A stretch of 64,000 nt of DNA from Fratercula arctica (taxonomy: Eukaryota > Chordata > Aves > Charadriiformes > Alcidae): assembly GCA_947846985.1 (NCBI GenBank), contig CANTUZ010000002.1, positions 58,174,885 through 58,238,884 on the forward strand. The letters are read 5' to 3'. Shown here piece by piece: positions 1-14,531 of this stretch. The notes beneath the pieces were generated by a model. That model was given only the letters and a program-made list of their open reading frames with translations. It ran no database searches and was not told the DNA's origin. Numbering within the stretch: position 1 is the stretch's first letter; every line of letters begins with the position of its first letter. Made by a program: the position numbers and the translations under genes.

Positions 1-3000
1 CAGTATAAATGACACATTTAGGAATCTTATTGCTGTGGAGCCTTATTTTTGGTCTCCCACGTATGCTACCTAGCTATTACATCAATCAGAGTTTTCTCCT
101 GAAAAATAGTCCTCTTTAAAGATTTTATTCAAACATTGAAAATAATGGGCTAGACTGGAGTTACATCTGTGCTGGAGAGGTGGGCTCTACTGCTACTTTG
201 GCATCGGCAACCTGTTTGACCACGACCCTGTGTGCAACCACGCTCAAGTCAGTGAGAGGGTGTATCAGTAATGGCAGAGGGAACCTCACAAGTGGGAATA
301 AGATGTGGGAAATGATACAGGATGTACAAATCCTGTATCAGCTTACATGTGCTAAGCTGGCACTTATAAACAAATCAGGCTCCTTGCTTGTGGTATCAAG
401 ACCCTAACAGAAACGATAATGTTCCTGTTTTACAATGGAACTACAACTGAATCACGGTCGTGAGTTGAACATATTTATATACTAAAAACATATGAATGCT
501 TTTTTTTTTTAAAAAGGGTATTGACCCTCCACTCTGCTTCCTTCTCTGTCTTATCCATTTTCTTTGACTCTTGCTCTATTTTTGCCTCTCCATACTTTGC
601 AGGTACCTTCTTTCTACCATGTTATCTATCACAAACTCCAGAACAGATTTCATCAGTGTCCTTCTTCCCGTTCTCTATTTTAGATGATAAAAAAAATTAA
701 TGCTATTTCACTTAGTGTTCCCATTTGAGACCTGCAGTAGAAAGCAGAAATGACAAGCTACTCAAGTCACAGGGAAAATACTGTTCAGAGCACATCACCA
801 TCCTGTGTTACTGTGCTGGAGATGCATGCCATGTTTTCTGAAGAGGTTTTATTTTGTATATCATTCTTGGTTGCGGCGTGCTATTTTGCAATCATTTGGG
901 GCTCTTCCTTGCTGATATGAACAATGTATAACAGCAGCAAAAATATTTTTCAACCATTTAGATACTACCAAAGATTATAAATAATGGTGGATCTCTGCCC
1001 CAAAATGTAAATCCAGGTATTGACCCTCCAAATGCTTTGGTTCAGCTCATTAAAAATAGATACTCATCATAGTAGCCTGGAATTTATCAAAGAAAGATTC
1101 TCCTTTTCCTGCATATGTTTTAATTCAAGTTGTGGACTTAAATGTACTTTTTCATTAATTACCAAAGTTATGTAAGATTTTTTTTCCCTGCCTTATGCTC
1201 TACTTAATATAGCATAGCTAATTAACAGCCAATTGCAGGAAGAAAGTAAGCTCCCTCATGCTCAAGTTCATCTGGAGGCAGAGTCTGATCTGCTAAATTT
1301 TTATTCTGTTGACATGAGAATTACCAAAAGCCAGCTTTACTCCTGTATCACAATATGCGTTTGTTATGCTGGCAGCCAAAGGAAAGACTTTAGGTGTAAA
1401 TAGAGATGTTTAACTGAGAAGCCGCTAACATAATAAATATGGAACTTCGTGTCACCATTTATGCAATTATTTATCAAAAGTTGTTTGCTCCTTATGGCTC
1501 CTAAAAGACAGTACAACATTTTGTATTAAACAGTTTAGCTAGACATCCTATAGAAAGATCTTCCAAGTGTTAAGACTGATTGGTATCAGTCCTTTTGAAG
1601 TTAAAGCTGGCAGGCTGGGGAAGCGGAGTTAGGCTGCCACTGAGACCTTTTGAAAAGTTCATCCTACATCACATGTTGTCTTCAACAACACGGCCAATTC
1701 CTGTTAAGAACCTTTTCGTATCAGGTAATGCCTAAGCCTGGATCCTCCAGCTTTTTCTCCTTGATAACAAGCTGATAACAGCAGAGCCTGCTCTCTCATG
1801 GGCAGCTGTAGGGCTTCTTTGGCCAAAGGAGCCTCAGTGTTTGCACCTGAGTTTTGCCAGGAATTAATATGGCCTTGAACAATACAGCAAGAGCAACCTG
1901 CAGAGCAGCTAGAAAAGCAAGTATATACTATTTGCAATTGCAAAAAAAAAAAAGAAAAATACTGTGGTGGATATAGTTTTGAATTCTTCAGGTGTGATCT
2001 GTGTTGTTTTGTTTAGTTTCAATGAGGAGGTTGTGCCTGTTTCCGCTGGAACAAGAGCATTGTGCCTGGCAGTGGGGTCTGCAGAGCTTCCTGCTCAGCG
2101 CAGGACTTTGTCTTGCCATCAGAGTGGTAATGATTTCAGAATCCTGCTTTGTCCTGTTTGCTATCAAGTCTATTGATGAGTGGGTAGGAACTGGGCCTAC
2201 AGCAAACTTCTTAAATGTGGTTGTGTATTTGCATGGAAAAGATGGAAGAAAAGAGTGGATACTTCACTATGGGAACTGGACTTCAGTCTCTTCTGATCGG
2301 GGTTTGGGGGACACGCTCAGTGCCGTAATCTGCGAATAAAATGTAGCGTAGGTGAGGGAAAGCTCAGGCAAACTTTGCCTTCCATGTGCAGTGCTGTCAG
2401 TCTGGAAACTGAGGGCTTTACTCCACCTGTATTTATCGAGTAAAACAAGATAACTTTAAAAAAAGTGAAAGGATTGCTTAAAAGGTTGAAACACTTCTAT
2501 GATTATCCCACTAGGCATAATGTAATAATAATATTGCTTACCAGAAATACTTTCCCTTCTAATGCAAGCATTAACCTGTCAAGTTCTGTGTAGCATCTTA
2601 TACAAACACTTATGAAATTGTCAATAAGACAAGGAGTGTGAAGAGAATAAGAAAATGCACATGTGAGGTAGGTAGGGCTTGTATTGCAGCAGGAGAAGCT
2701 GGAAAGATGGGAGGGAGGGGTGGGAACGCTAGAAATCTAGGGTTACAGAGAGGCAGACATCGATTGATTGAATATGGTGTGACTGTGGCTGATTGATTAA
2801 ATGCTGTGAGAGCGGACCTGGCATGCAGATGGAAGAAACCCCTGCTCTGGAAGGTACAGCCAAAGAAAGAGCTGCCAGCTGTACGTGGACTGGAAAAAGA
2901 AGGTTTCTCAAGCTAAAGACACGCCTTTCTCAACAACAGTGAGTTTGGAGGGGAATGAAGTATAAAGATGTACTACTAAAGCTACGGCTTTTAACAGAGG

Positions 3001-4895
3001 AACCTAAGATTAGTGTCACAAACAACTTGAAATGGGAATTAGTTCTGACAAGCTTATCAAACCACCTGCTAGTAGCCTGGTGATTGATTTTTATTTATTT
3101 TTTTTTTAAGGAAGATAACATTTGGGTTTCGGGCTAAAATGCTTGGAATTGAGAGAGAATTAGGTGTCCTATGTGGAAAAAAGGAGCTGTCACTAGCAGG
3201 AGGTGAGGAGATAGCTCTGGCTGAAGCCACCCACAGAAGGTCTAACACTGGAACGTCCCTGTCTTCGCAAAGGTCTTGGCAAAAGGCTTCAAAAAGAAAA
3301 AGGTGGTGGGGGGGCCCAGTCTGGGTCAGGATATTCTATGGACTCCAGAAAAGAAATGTGTGAAGTTGCATTGTTTATCAGTTAGATCTTAGCGCTTAGG
3401 AGTTTTGTCAGCACTTCTAGGAAAAGCTGCAGTGTAGAGCAGTTGGCCTAGGGTTGGGGTGGCCCTGTTTGCCACCCAGCCGAGATGCAAAAACAGAGAT
3501 GCTTGACAGAAAAGTGTTTCTCAGCTAAAAAGGTGTGGCAATGCTCCCTGGGACCATATGTGTATAAAGAGGTACAGTATCCCTATATGTCACTAACGTG
3601 AGGATTCACAGTATGCTACTGAAAATGGAAGTAAGTGTAGGAGCAGCAAAGCTCTTGACTTTCAAGGGTCCAGGAGGCAGTGGACAATGAAAATGCCCTA
3701 CGTCAAGTTTAATGTAAATGAGCATGATTTTACGACATAGCAGTAAAAAGCAAAGCTGAAGCAGCTTTCTTGTTAGGGTAACTTGTCCAAAGGTATTTAG
3801 AGGTAATGGTAATTAGGTAGAAATTGGGTCCAAACATGCTGGATGCAAGGAATATTTAAAAGAAAAATGCTGAGCTGTATTTAGTACAGTCACATACTGA
3901 TGAACTCATTTTTGAATTCCTCAAATCTGGGTCTGTGGTATATGCGCTGCAAAAGCCTGGCAAAAAGCACTTGGATAAATTGTAAAAACAGAGCATAATT
4001 TCATCTGTGAAATTTATGAAAAGGGCTGCACCGATTGGAGGTACTCCAAAGAGTGATGGCAGCTTAAGGAGCTGTGGGTGCAATAAAGCCACCATAAATC
4101 CCAGCTGAAATGAATCAATATCTTGTTCCTAAATGTGTTCATTTGCAAAATTTGGAGTCTGGGCAGAGCTTACTAAACTATGCTCACCTTGTCCGTCTTG
4201 GGAGTGGGTACTGGAACTAGAGCTGAATACATTTCTAACAATGAATGTACACGAAAGACTATTTCGGTGTGAGCAATTACCCTACAGCATAGTGTCAGTG
4301 CATTTGCTGTATGTCTAAGAATAATGGATTAATGACTTCCAGGATAAATGTTGCTGACTGATGTTTTATGGCATAGGAGTAGAGAGTAAAAAAAAAAAAA
4401 AAAAAAAAAGGTGGAACCCTTATAGAACTGAGATAAGTCCTGCATTCTGCCTCATTTCAGGATAAATTAAAGTAGGTGTGGATAGAAAAAGAAAATAGGA
4501 TTTTTTTAAGTAGCAGTGCTGTTGTAGGGAAGAATAAGCAGTTGTACCAGGTGGTAGTTGTTGGATATTCTTTCTGGCCAGATATGGTACGTACTACAAA
4601 GCAATCTCTCCTGTAAAATTAGCTGAAGCAGTATCAGTTTTGGGTTGTCAGCACAGGTGCTTTTGGATGAAGGTCTACAACATACCTTTGAAGTGTGACA
4701 GATATTTGTATGGCAGGAGTTATTTAAATTGGCCTCACGTCTGATGACAGAGTACTTTGCACGGGCTCTGAGAAGGGCATTATGCGAAAGCGATAGGGAA
4801 TCCATCAGTCCCAGAGACTATTCCAGCAAAGAGGTGCTTATACAGTGGGAAAGGGTTTGACTTAGTGAAGGACTCAAGGTGAAAATGGCAAATAG
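1..4895. other. Gene-free AT-rich stretch
   Basis: No open frame in this stretch resembles a known protein, and I see no splice-flanked exon. It contains a short T run near 500-510 and a 22-base A run at 4388-4409, but otherwise looks like unique intergenic sequence or a very old intron. Nothing here indicates a promoter: CpG is sparse throughout. Confidence 0.6.
4388..4409 (+). repeat. Poly(A) run, 22 bases
   Basis: An uninterrupted run of A between AGAGAGT and GGTGG. I see no upstream processed-gene body or target-site duplication, so I call a simple repeat rather than the tail of a retrocopy. Confidence 0.9.
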
Positions 4896-4965
4896 CACGC
4901 ACACACACACACACAAAAAAAAAACCAACAAAAAAAACAAACAACCCCCCCCCCAAAAAGAAAAA
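4896..4965. repeat. CA microsatellite with A- and C-rich low complexity
   Basis: A short CA dinucleotide array (about 4896-4915, with one CG interruption at its left end) runs into an A-rich segment, a run of ten C at 4945-4954 and another A-rich segment. It is likely length-polymorphic. Confidence 0.9.
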
Positions 4966-5916
4966 GTCCCATAGTCTGAATCTCCCTTAGTTTTGCTGCA
5001 CAGAGCAGATAGTGCTGATACATGACTGAAAGGAAGGAGAGAGGTAGTAAGCCAGTATGGTAGAGCAGATATTGGGATGGGTGACATATTTAGCAGTGGA
5101 GGAAAGGAGAGATAAGAAAGAGGCGGTTTAATAATTGCCTGCAGATAAAACCAAAGGATAGTTATAGAATAAGCACCCTGACATTAATGAAAAACAGTTG
5201 CAAGCTTTCATAAGCTGTGAGAGGGAACCAGGAGGTGGTACTGGGAAGTAATAAGCATGAAGAGATGAGGAGCCACGTTTGTAATGATCGCAGGAGCCAG
5301 AAAGCAAGCTCATGCTTATTGCATCCCCCAGCGCAGCTCCACAGATTTCTACACTCGGCACAGGCACACTGGTTGTGGGCCCTGTGGGCTCTGGTTGCCC
5401 ATAAATCGGCATGTGGAAGGGCAGGTGGGATGCAGATGAGTAGTTTGGACAGGGAAATACGGCCAGCCCACCTGCCGGGTAGTGCTATGCAGGAAAATAT
5501 GGGCTTGGGTCCTTCCTAAAGGTGACTGTGGGACCTGGCATTCCCCAAAAGCTGCAGCTGTGTTCACATAATGGCGATGCAAGGAGGGTTTGAACAGATG
5601 CATGGAGTCTAGCTTTCACTTCAGATGCAGAATTAGATGAAGATAGATACTTGTGAGTAATGGGCTCAATAAAGAAGCAACAATAACCAGTGGAGAGCAG
5701 TTTCTCCTCTGACCAGGTGCCCCACACTCCTTCCATAAGGCTAACCTGTGGGTTTTTGCATGCAGGAATGGTTTCTTGAGAGAGGATCACCAGCAAATGC
5801 TGTGTTAAACCCAGGACTGCTTGTTCTGCCCTTGTGCTTGGGCAGCAGCCCTTCTGCTAGATGAATGATTTGCAGAGCTACTTTGTGGATGGGATTTGTA
5901 AGGATGATCTGCTTTT

Positions 5917-5936
5917 AAAAAAAAAAAAAAAAAAAA
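5917..5936 (+). repeat. Poly(A) run, 20 bases
   Basis: Homopolymer A after GCTTTT. No associated retrocopy is visible. Confidence 0.9.
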
Positions 5937-6898
5937 TAGCTGAGGGGGAAAAAGAAAGTTATTTTTAACCCAGATCGGTTCATTATTCATGCTTAGCAGG
6001 AGAGCCTTATAGTCAGAAAGGCACAAGTGTGAGGGAAGCACGCTGCAGGGCAGGGTACGGTCTCAGCTGCCTCAGGCCAGGCTGCGGGGCCTGGGTTTTA
6101 GCCTCTGCTGTGAGCTCACCTTCTGGAAACATGGCAGGTCTCACTCTGCTCCGGGGTTTTTATTTTTACAAGTCGCTGTTCTGGATTTGAACTGAAAAGG
6201 TAACAGTTAAGGGCTGCTGCTTATCCAGGAAGAGTATCCCTACATTTATTTTTTATTTTTAGGTCTCCCAGGTTGGGTAAAGGTATAAAATAATTTTATT
6301 TTATTTTTTCTCTTCCCCTCCCCACCCCAAAGCTGTGTTTTAACTCGCAGATTCTCTGAGCTCAGCTTAGAAATTACAGGGAGAGAGCGCTGCCGTGGGG
6401 GTAGTGGAGGAGGCCATCTTAGAAGGAGAAGACAATGGTCACTTCTGGCCGCCTGCACTCTGACCCTCTGGCCAGTCATCTGGGAAAGGCTGGGCTTGAG
6501 GCTTATAGGGTGGACAACAGAAAGAAAGCACAGGCAAAAGTAAAAGCCTGGCTTTTAAATCAATAACAGTCCTGTCTCTTTATAATTGTTGGTGCCACAG
6601 CTGTGCTAAACCCATCCCTTTGTAGCAGAGGGGTTGCCAAGCACAACTAAGAGACAGTGCCCAGGTGGGAAGGGAAGAGAGAAAATTAAGGGTGTGCTAC
6701 CACGGAGGCACTAACCGAGGCAGGCTGAGGTATGCCTTGACAAAGGGTAGCCATCCTCCTGCCCATGGAAGCCTTTTGTGGTAGCTGCGAAAGCAGCCTA
6801 CATTTCTCGAGCCTCGGCGCATAGACGACTTTCTGCTCTTCTTTCCTTGTTTTCTTTTATCTTGGGAGATTACTGAACTGAGAGCCTGCCTTCTCATA

Positions 6899-7190
6899 AT
6901 GAGGCCAGAGTACATTGGAATTATCTGCCGGCATCAGTTAATAAATAGCAGAACAAAAGGCGAAGAGCTGGCTGAGGGTGAGACGTGTCGGATCTTCGCA
7001 GAGCGGTGGCCCCTTTCTGTGTGGGGCAGGAGCCGGGGAAGAGGAGACCCGGGGCAGGAGGGTCCAGCTCGGCCGCGTGCCTCATGCAATTAAACTAAAT
7101 TGCCTGGCTCTCTTACCTTCCCTCACGCCTCAGACAGCAAGGGTCTAAATTGCTGTCAGGCTGCAGCTGCTAATGAGACTTGAGCTATGC
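6899..7190. promoter_or_regulatory. Possible conserved noncoding element (weak)
   Basis: This interval has mixed composition, short homeobox-type TAAT cores (around 6936 and 7170) and an E-box-like CAGCTG next to a TAATGAG motif at about 7163-7176. It lies about 19 kb upstream of the CpG island. The call rests only on motif clustering and composition. I have no alignment, so it could be ordinary unique DNA. Confidence 0.15.
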
Positions 7191-7752
7191 GGTGGCATGT
7201 TTAGTGTACCCTCTGCTGCGGAGGAGAGCGAAGGAAGAGACGGTGGGCTGCATCAGCGGGGACCAACAACATCCCACAACCTACTCTGAGAGAAAGCCAT
7301 TGATTCTGATTTATTTCTTGAGTGGCTATAGTAAGTCATTAAGCGGTTACCACTCATCATCTCAGCAGGAAACAGGACCATTTTAAACGAAAGCATTATT
7401 TACTTGGTGTTCTTTTTTCATTATTATTTCACGCAGAACTTGTTGCACCGCCTATCAGTAAGGTTGCCCAACACTTTCCTTCAGGAAAAGCTGTTTTCAA
7501 TTGCTTCTAACAATTCTTAACCATTTGGACTGTAATTTTCCACACTAGATACTTGGCTCAGACCAAGTAGTTCTGGAACATTTCCAAGCCACTGTGGTTT
7601 GAGGGGTTTTTTTTGAAGTGTTACCTGGGGAATATACGTTATTTTGTCCATGCAAAAATTTAACATTTTTTAAAAATACTTTACAGTGGGAAAGTGGTAT
7701 TTTCTGTCCCTGTGGTGATATTCCAAGATTTGGCAATATTATAAACCTATGG

Positions 7753-7769
7753 AAAAAAAAAAAAAAAAA
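7753..7769 (+). repeat. Poly(A) run, 17 bases
   Basis: Homopolymer A between CTATGG and TCAGAACTG. No flanking duplication is evident. Confidence 0.9.
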
Positions 7770-10700
7770 TCAGAACTGAGCATCGTCCTTCCCTTGCCAG
7801 CTCAAGGGTAACGGGATGTTGTGCTCTGAGAGTAATTGAGCAAATAATTATGTGCTGTTTGTTTGCTGAGTCTGCGTTTCTGTTTTCAGTAGGAAGCTGG
7901 CAGATTTCTGTGTTTCTACGTGTGTTTATGTGGCGAAAGTGAGGCCAGCTTATTTGTCTCAGCTCCTAAAGCAGTAAGGAGATGTTTTTCTTTGAATAAG
8001 GACTGCAGGATTTGTCCCTCTGTGTGTAACTCAAACCTCTGTCCTTAATACAGGATTGTATTTATTTTTGACAGACCTGGGGGGTGAAATAAAAAATGGG
8101 AAGTGCCTTTCTCTCTTCCAGGAAAACACAACAATTAGTCAAAGATAATAATTTCTACAGAACGTCATGTGTCCAGGTATTCTTCTAGTTACGATCTTTT
8201 GACATTAGCAATGCAGATAAAATCTCATGTTTTCATCTGTTTGGATCAAGGAACCTAGAAACAGTGACAGTCTATTTATTTTTATGGTTGCTGAACCTCT
8301 ATTAAGAGGTATTATGCATGGTGTTTGATTTTTCTGCCTGTACATCTTTGCATCCCCATGGTTACTGTTTGATTAAACTTTGATCAAAGAAAAGACAAAT
8401 TATGTTGTTAGTTATTTAACCCTGTGTGGAAAGGGCTGTGTGGGTAAGAAAGGCAGTTCTAATTCATAGAGGCACAAAATCTGAAATCCTTTTTCAAGTA
8501 GAATTCCCACTTATAGGGGAAAAAATAATTTGAGTTTTTAGCAGAATACGCATGATATGGTCTTTTATTTTGTTCCTGATATAAACTTGTCATTCCTTGT
8601 TTTTTCATCTGTTGACTGCCTGCTCAAAAAAGAAGGAACGCTTTAAGTTTGAAAAAACACACTTATGTTCAATGTTAGTGACATTAGGCAATCGATGCTT
8701 GATTAGAAAATCAAAGCCACTTCCTTTTCATTCTTTGAAAATGTTCGCTTATTCATGTCTGTTCAGGCTGAACGTCAAAGGTAGGATAGATCGGTTACGC
8801 CCTTGCGATGCTGAACAGCTTCAGAGTATTGCTAGAAGCGAGAAAAGTGACGCACCCAGAACAAAAGTGAGGAGCCCTGCACTCTTTATATATCCATATA
8901 TATAGACCACATGGGGATCAATTAATAAATGCTCAGCTGGATTTGTGCATGAGCAGCATATTCTTTCCTGATCCATGAGGAGCCAGATCAGGTTCAAGGG
9001 ATGCTTCTTGCAAGGCTTGATTGAGCAGCAGCGCATATGCCCAGCAGTGCCAAGCACATGGTCAAGGAGAAACAGCTGGGGAGCTTGTCCTCTGATGGGA
9101 CTTTTTGGGTGTTTGACTGTGATTTCAGCATTATGTGTTCCAGTGCGACACGGCTGACTCTCCTCTGCGCAGGGGTGAGTGGGTCAGGATCAGGCCAGTC
9201 TCCCTGGTGTATTGGACCATGGAGTGACAGAGGGTTTGCAGCGTAGTTTACCAGGGAAACGTAGCTGGAGGCAGGCTGTAAGGGCTCAGCGTGGGAGTCT
9301 TGACAAGTCTGATTTTTAGGAGCCTGTGAAAGCAAGGAGTATGGAACCCCCTCACAGTCAATGCTGTAAGCGCAGGACTGTGCCAAGCTGGGTGGAAGAG
9401 AGGGATTCTCATCTGTTTCATGGCACTTCAAGCCGTTGGAAAGAAGTGTTAAATTTGGTCTAAACCAGGAAGCTGGCAGTCAGAAAAAGAAGAGAGAAGC
9501 AATTGAGGTAAACACTACTACTGTGACAAAATTAGTCACAGTCAGGAGTGCTGTTTGAAATATAAAATAATCCTGGGATAAGCATCACAAGCACTTAGGG
9601 AAAAGTCCTTCAAAAATGATGTGGAAAATGGGACAGAGAGGCAGAAAGTAGGGTTTTGCTTCAGCTGAGGCAGCTAACAAACCTGATAGCAACCTGACTA
9701 GCCCTTGAAACTGTGAGAAGTGCAGGAGTTTTGGACTCTTACTAATATGCATAGATTAGTGTGATAATACTAAGAGACACAGAAATGAACTACCTATTCA
9801 TCTGCAAGGGAAAAGAGTGACTGGGGATTTTGTGTTCACTTAAAAAGCAGGAAATTGCATTAGAACTGCAGACCTGTGGCAAGCGAGCAAGAACATTTGA
9901 TAGACAAACAGTTGATCTGGACTTTACTAAAATTGAAAAATGTGCAAGATAGGAATGCACTTGAGAACCACACAGTTTGTGTCAAGTTACAATAGCTCCC
10001 TTCCTCCTTGCACAAATCAGGAAACAAATGCCTTATTCACTTTTACATAACAAGCAGAGGTTCATTAATCATCTGCTCTGACAACAATAGCAGACAAAAA
10101 CATCTTGGAGGTGTCTCAGATGAATTATAGTTGAAATCTGCCATGAATTTAAACACAAGTGCTTAAGAAAGTTGTTAAGATATGATTTCTATGTGGATAG
10201 ATGACCCTCCGTCTTTCTCCTTTGCTCTGCTCAGCTATGGATTATCACCCAGGGATGATGGACAATGACATTAACTGCTTAAGGACTAACTTGTGGCGTG
10301 ACTCAAAAAAAAAAAATGAATCAGGCAGAGGTCAAGCCCTCTAGCACTTTCAAACCACTAGTTTTTACACCATCTGGGAAATGACATCCATTTGTCCTCA
10401 TAACGATTTCCTGTCTTCATGCAACCAGATGTAGGGCACTAGGAGGAAGACTAATATTGCAGCCTTCAAAAGGGGGAAAGCCCCCATCGAGAGGCAGTTT
10501 TAGACTAACTCCAAAATACAAACTGAAGTGAATGAAACTTCCTAATGGTCCAGTAAAGGACAGAAATGTGTCATACCAGCTCCCTCACTGAGGCATGAAC
10601 AGAAACATGCAGAGCTGTGAACTAAGAACTGTTCAGAAATGGCCACAGTAGCTCTTTTTATGCACTCCAGGCACAGAGCATACCAGTATATACCATTACA

Positions 10701-11988
10701 GTCAATATTGCAGACTCTGGAGTTGCTGAACCCTTAATATTCTCTTTCTCCTCTCCCTAAAGCTGAGGGTACAAACATGATAAACCAACAAAAATGCTGC
10801 TCAGTCAGAAGTGTGGCAGACAGATGCCTAGATGGTCTATGTAGATACTCACTTTTTCTGCTCATTAGGAACTGAAAGAGAAAGAATAGGATTTAATTTT
10901 AGAGAATTCTTTACTGATGTTAGTACTTCTTGAAACATATGTAACCGCAAAGCACTTTATTAAGCCTCTACACTTTCCACCCAGGTGTCATGCAGTTCAG
11001 TTTTGGACTCTTACCAGATGCTGTCACATGCATATGCATTTTTCTTGTTGGTTAGCCAAAGGAAAATGACTGAAAAAGTCAGTTTTTAAAATGCCTTAGG
11101 CTAGTTGTGCCCTTCCTTTCACAGCATTGCTGGACGAATGTGGGAGAGAGAATAAATGCCTGACAACCGAGAAGCAGACAGTAAATGATTGTCAAATAAG
11201 AAGTAGAAATGAAGGCAATGAGAATTCTTGGCGCTTATTATTCTCTACTACAATAGTTTGATGGTTATACGCATCTGGGACAGTACAATCCGCACATTCA
11301 AAATGCACTTACAAGGGCTGCTCTTTGCTTTCTGGAACATGGCTGCCTCCAGCTTGATTGCTCATCCACCTTTCTCCATCCTCTAAGGAAACTTCTGCAA
11401 GTTCCTCCAGTTCTTTGCCATCTCCAGATTTGCCCATGCTTTGGCACTTCACATGGGTCTCTTCTTCCTTCCAGCACCCAGAAAAGTTTTTGATTCTACC
11501 TCTAAGATCCAAGCTCAACCCTTGGAAGGGGCTTCTAAAAACACAAGAATGGTCCTTAAGGGGACATTGCCAACAGCCCCAGAGCAGAACCAAAAATCTT
11601 TCCTACCTATCCTAGCACATGCTACAGCTGGGATTAGGAAGAGATATATTTACAAACTGTGAAAAAAGTAAAGGTGTTCTTCTGAAAATGAAATCAGAGG
11701 TGTGAGAGTTGTGACAGTAAAAGTTGCCTATCGCATACAGCCAGTAAAGAGGGAGTTTCCACCAGCAGGAAGAAATGCAAAACTGCACAAACTGGGCCAA
11801 CTCCCCAGATACAGCAAATACACACAGGGCTCAGATCTTATCACAGGAGCTTTACCAATGTTGCAAAACCATTGTGGCAGTTTATGAAAAAGGAGAACCC
11901 AGAATTTACCAGAGTGCAAAAAACCCTCTCGAGACCATTTCCATTTTAGGTTGCCCACATTTCCAACCCCTGGGGGAAGATTTTAGAG

Positions 11989-12010
11989 AAAAAAAAAAAA
12001 AAAAAAAAAA
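11989..12010 (+). repeat. Poly(A) run, 22 bases
   Basis: Homopolymer A between TTTTAGAG and GTACTT. No source transcript is recognisable on its left side. Confidence 0.9.
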
Positions 12011-14531
12011 GTACTTAAACTGCGAGAAGTCTTGATGCAAGAGCACAAGACCTGGGAAGGAAAACCTCCTGCTGGTTCAGCCTCCTGCAACTGAAAACTG
12101 ATAATGCAGTGATGGCAACTCAGGTTGGAAGGGGTCATGATAATAATGAATTCTTTTACTGAACCCCAAAAGAACCCACAAAAATAGCGGATGTGTATGA
12201 GGAATCCTAGAAAGGCACCTCCTTTCAGTTGTCTGAGCAAAGTTTCATGCAACTGCTGTATTACTGTAGCATACTGGGTAGTGCAGGCACATGCTGGACT
12301 GTGAACTATGGCCCGTTAATCCTCACCTTGGCTGAAAGGCAGGCTGGCAAAATGGCAAAAAAAAGTTGCAGGATATTTGATTTGAAAGCTAATTTAGGTT
12401 TGAGATGACTTTCCTAACAGACAAACATTGAGTAATGAGTTTGTACAGGGCTTTTAAATTACTGATTTTTCTTTGGTTTTCAACAGAATTTGATTAGTGG
12501 AAAGGTGAAAGGTGTCTTTGGGTAAATTTATGGTTGAATTGAGTGAGATTCTTGAGATAGCAAGAAACTTGGCTTGATGACTCAGGAGAACCCTTTTAGG
12601 TTAATGGATATAGCCCATATATATTGATAAGCCATGGCATATAAACAGATAAATGACTTGTGGCTGATGTGTGAAGCCATGATAAACCTGACAGTGAATT
12701 TTCTTGAAAACTCCTTCATTTGGGTGGATGATGCTCCGTGAAGACCTGTAAGGAGTGACAGTGGGGCTGCTGATGGCAGTGTGGGAGCTGCAGCTTCATT
12801 AGCTTCCTTTGGGGTTAATAATGGGAGACTTTTGGTCCAGAGGCCAAACTCTTTCTCTTTCAGGCCAAACAAGCCCCTTTATGCAGTAAAAACAGCAGGG
12901 GCTGGGAGAATGTAGGCATTAGGCTAGAAGCAGACTAAACCAAACAGAAGCTGCTCGGGTCTAAGGACGACTGGCTGCAGGTGAGTGCGTTGGAGCATGA
13001 AGCATGAGGAAGGCATGACCTCGAGAGGGAACAGAGAGAGTTTCTTTGTGTTGCTGGAGCGATAATCAGTTGTGACTCGGAGCACACTACAGGAGGCAAT
13101 TTCTTCTGCTTTGCTCAGGAAAGCAATCTTTGCATACAGCACTTTAACAAGACAAGACTAGATTGAGAATTCATCTGCTCGGTGTCATGTAGAAATCTTA
13201 TCCTTCAGGAACATCCCCATGAGACCCTACCTACCGAATGGCTAACCACATTCAGGTGAAATGAGGCAACAGTGTTTTCCGTGTGTACCTAGATTGTAAA
13301 ACCGTCTCTTTTTTGATGACTTTGTTTCCTTGTTAGAGTGTGTGTGGCTGCCAGGACAGGGAGGAAGTTTCCCTGGGGTGCGCTCAGAGGGTTTCTACAT
13401 CCTTTGTCTGAAGAATCTGTGTCCCTCGCAAAGACAGTACTATTGCAGGAAACAAATGGCTTATGAAGGCTCACCAGAGCACCAAACATCTTTCTAATCA
13501 CTTCACTGCGTGTGGAATAATTATAGAAAAAGAAGGATGAAAGCCCAAATGGAATACATAGGCCCTTGAAAAATGCCACCAGGTCAAACGCTGCTGCCAT
13601 CTCCTCCTCCTTTCCTATTGACCTGTCCTTTCATCTCAGCACTAAGTGCCCACTTCCTTTAAATAGCTTTTTATCCTAACCAACTCTCCTAATTCACAAA
13701 GCTGCTTGAACTTGCTTATTTTTGTTGATTGCCTGCAACAGAAGGCTTTAACGCTTCATTCCTTGTAACTGAGTAAGCTTTCTGGACTTTGCTTACACTG
13801 CTTCAAGCAGCCAGGCAATGGTTATATCTGCCCCAACAATGCTAACTTGGCTTCTTCAGCCAGAAACAAAATAGACTCCATGAGTTTTGGGAGTAAAGAG
13901 AGGATGAATGAGAATAGTCACTGTAGGCAAGACATGATCTATAAGGGAGCGTGCCTATCTTCTATCAGTAAACACAAACAGGGAGAATTCTGCTTCATTT
14001 ATCTGCAGACTGAGAAAACTGCTAGATATTCTTCCTCCTTGGCAGAAAATGACAGCACACAAAGCGATCACATTATTAATTCAGATGAATAGTAGCACAC
14101 ATCCCTGCGCTATATAATTATTTCATTAAAGTGAAGGATTGGTTTAAAACTTCATTAAAATCTAACCAGCAGAAAATAATATGATTCCACTGACATTTGA
14201 TTTAATTAAAATCTGTACGTTAGGAATATAAAAATGTGTATTAGCTCTAGAAGGTCTTTGAAAGCAGCATCGCCCAGTACCTTACCCCTCTACGCACCGT
14301 GCTTCTCAGAGTGGGGGGTAGCAGGTGGAGACGAGGAGTTCTTGCGGTCCCAACTCAGTAAACCTCAGCAACGCCAGCAATAAAGGTGGCCTGCACACAG
14401 GTGTTCAAAACATCCCTGAATTAGTCAAAGCAGGGTTTCCGCATTATCAAAAATGAGTATTACTCGTTCAATTCAGTCTCAAGAGTCGAAAGACCAAATT
14501 GATTCTCTGAACTGCGAGAAACAATGGCTCC

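Larger units (their letters stand above)
4966..14531. other. Gene-free stretch with poly(A) runs
   Basis: No supported gene. Open frames here (for example 145 codons on the minus strand at 8994-9431) show no recognisable domain and no splice context. A mild GC rise spans roughly 6050-7250. Poly(A) runs lie at 5917-5936, 7753-7769 and 11989-12010. A short TA-rich patch is at about 8886-8904. Confidence 0.55.

Noticed and set aside
8994..9431. A 145-codon minus-strand open frame
   Set aside because: No domain, no splice signals and no CpG or promoter nearby.
4388..12010. Poly(A) runs at 4388, 5917, 7753 and 11989 as tails of processed pseudogenes
   Set aside because: No gene-like body or target-site duplication is visible beside any of them.
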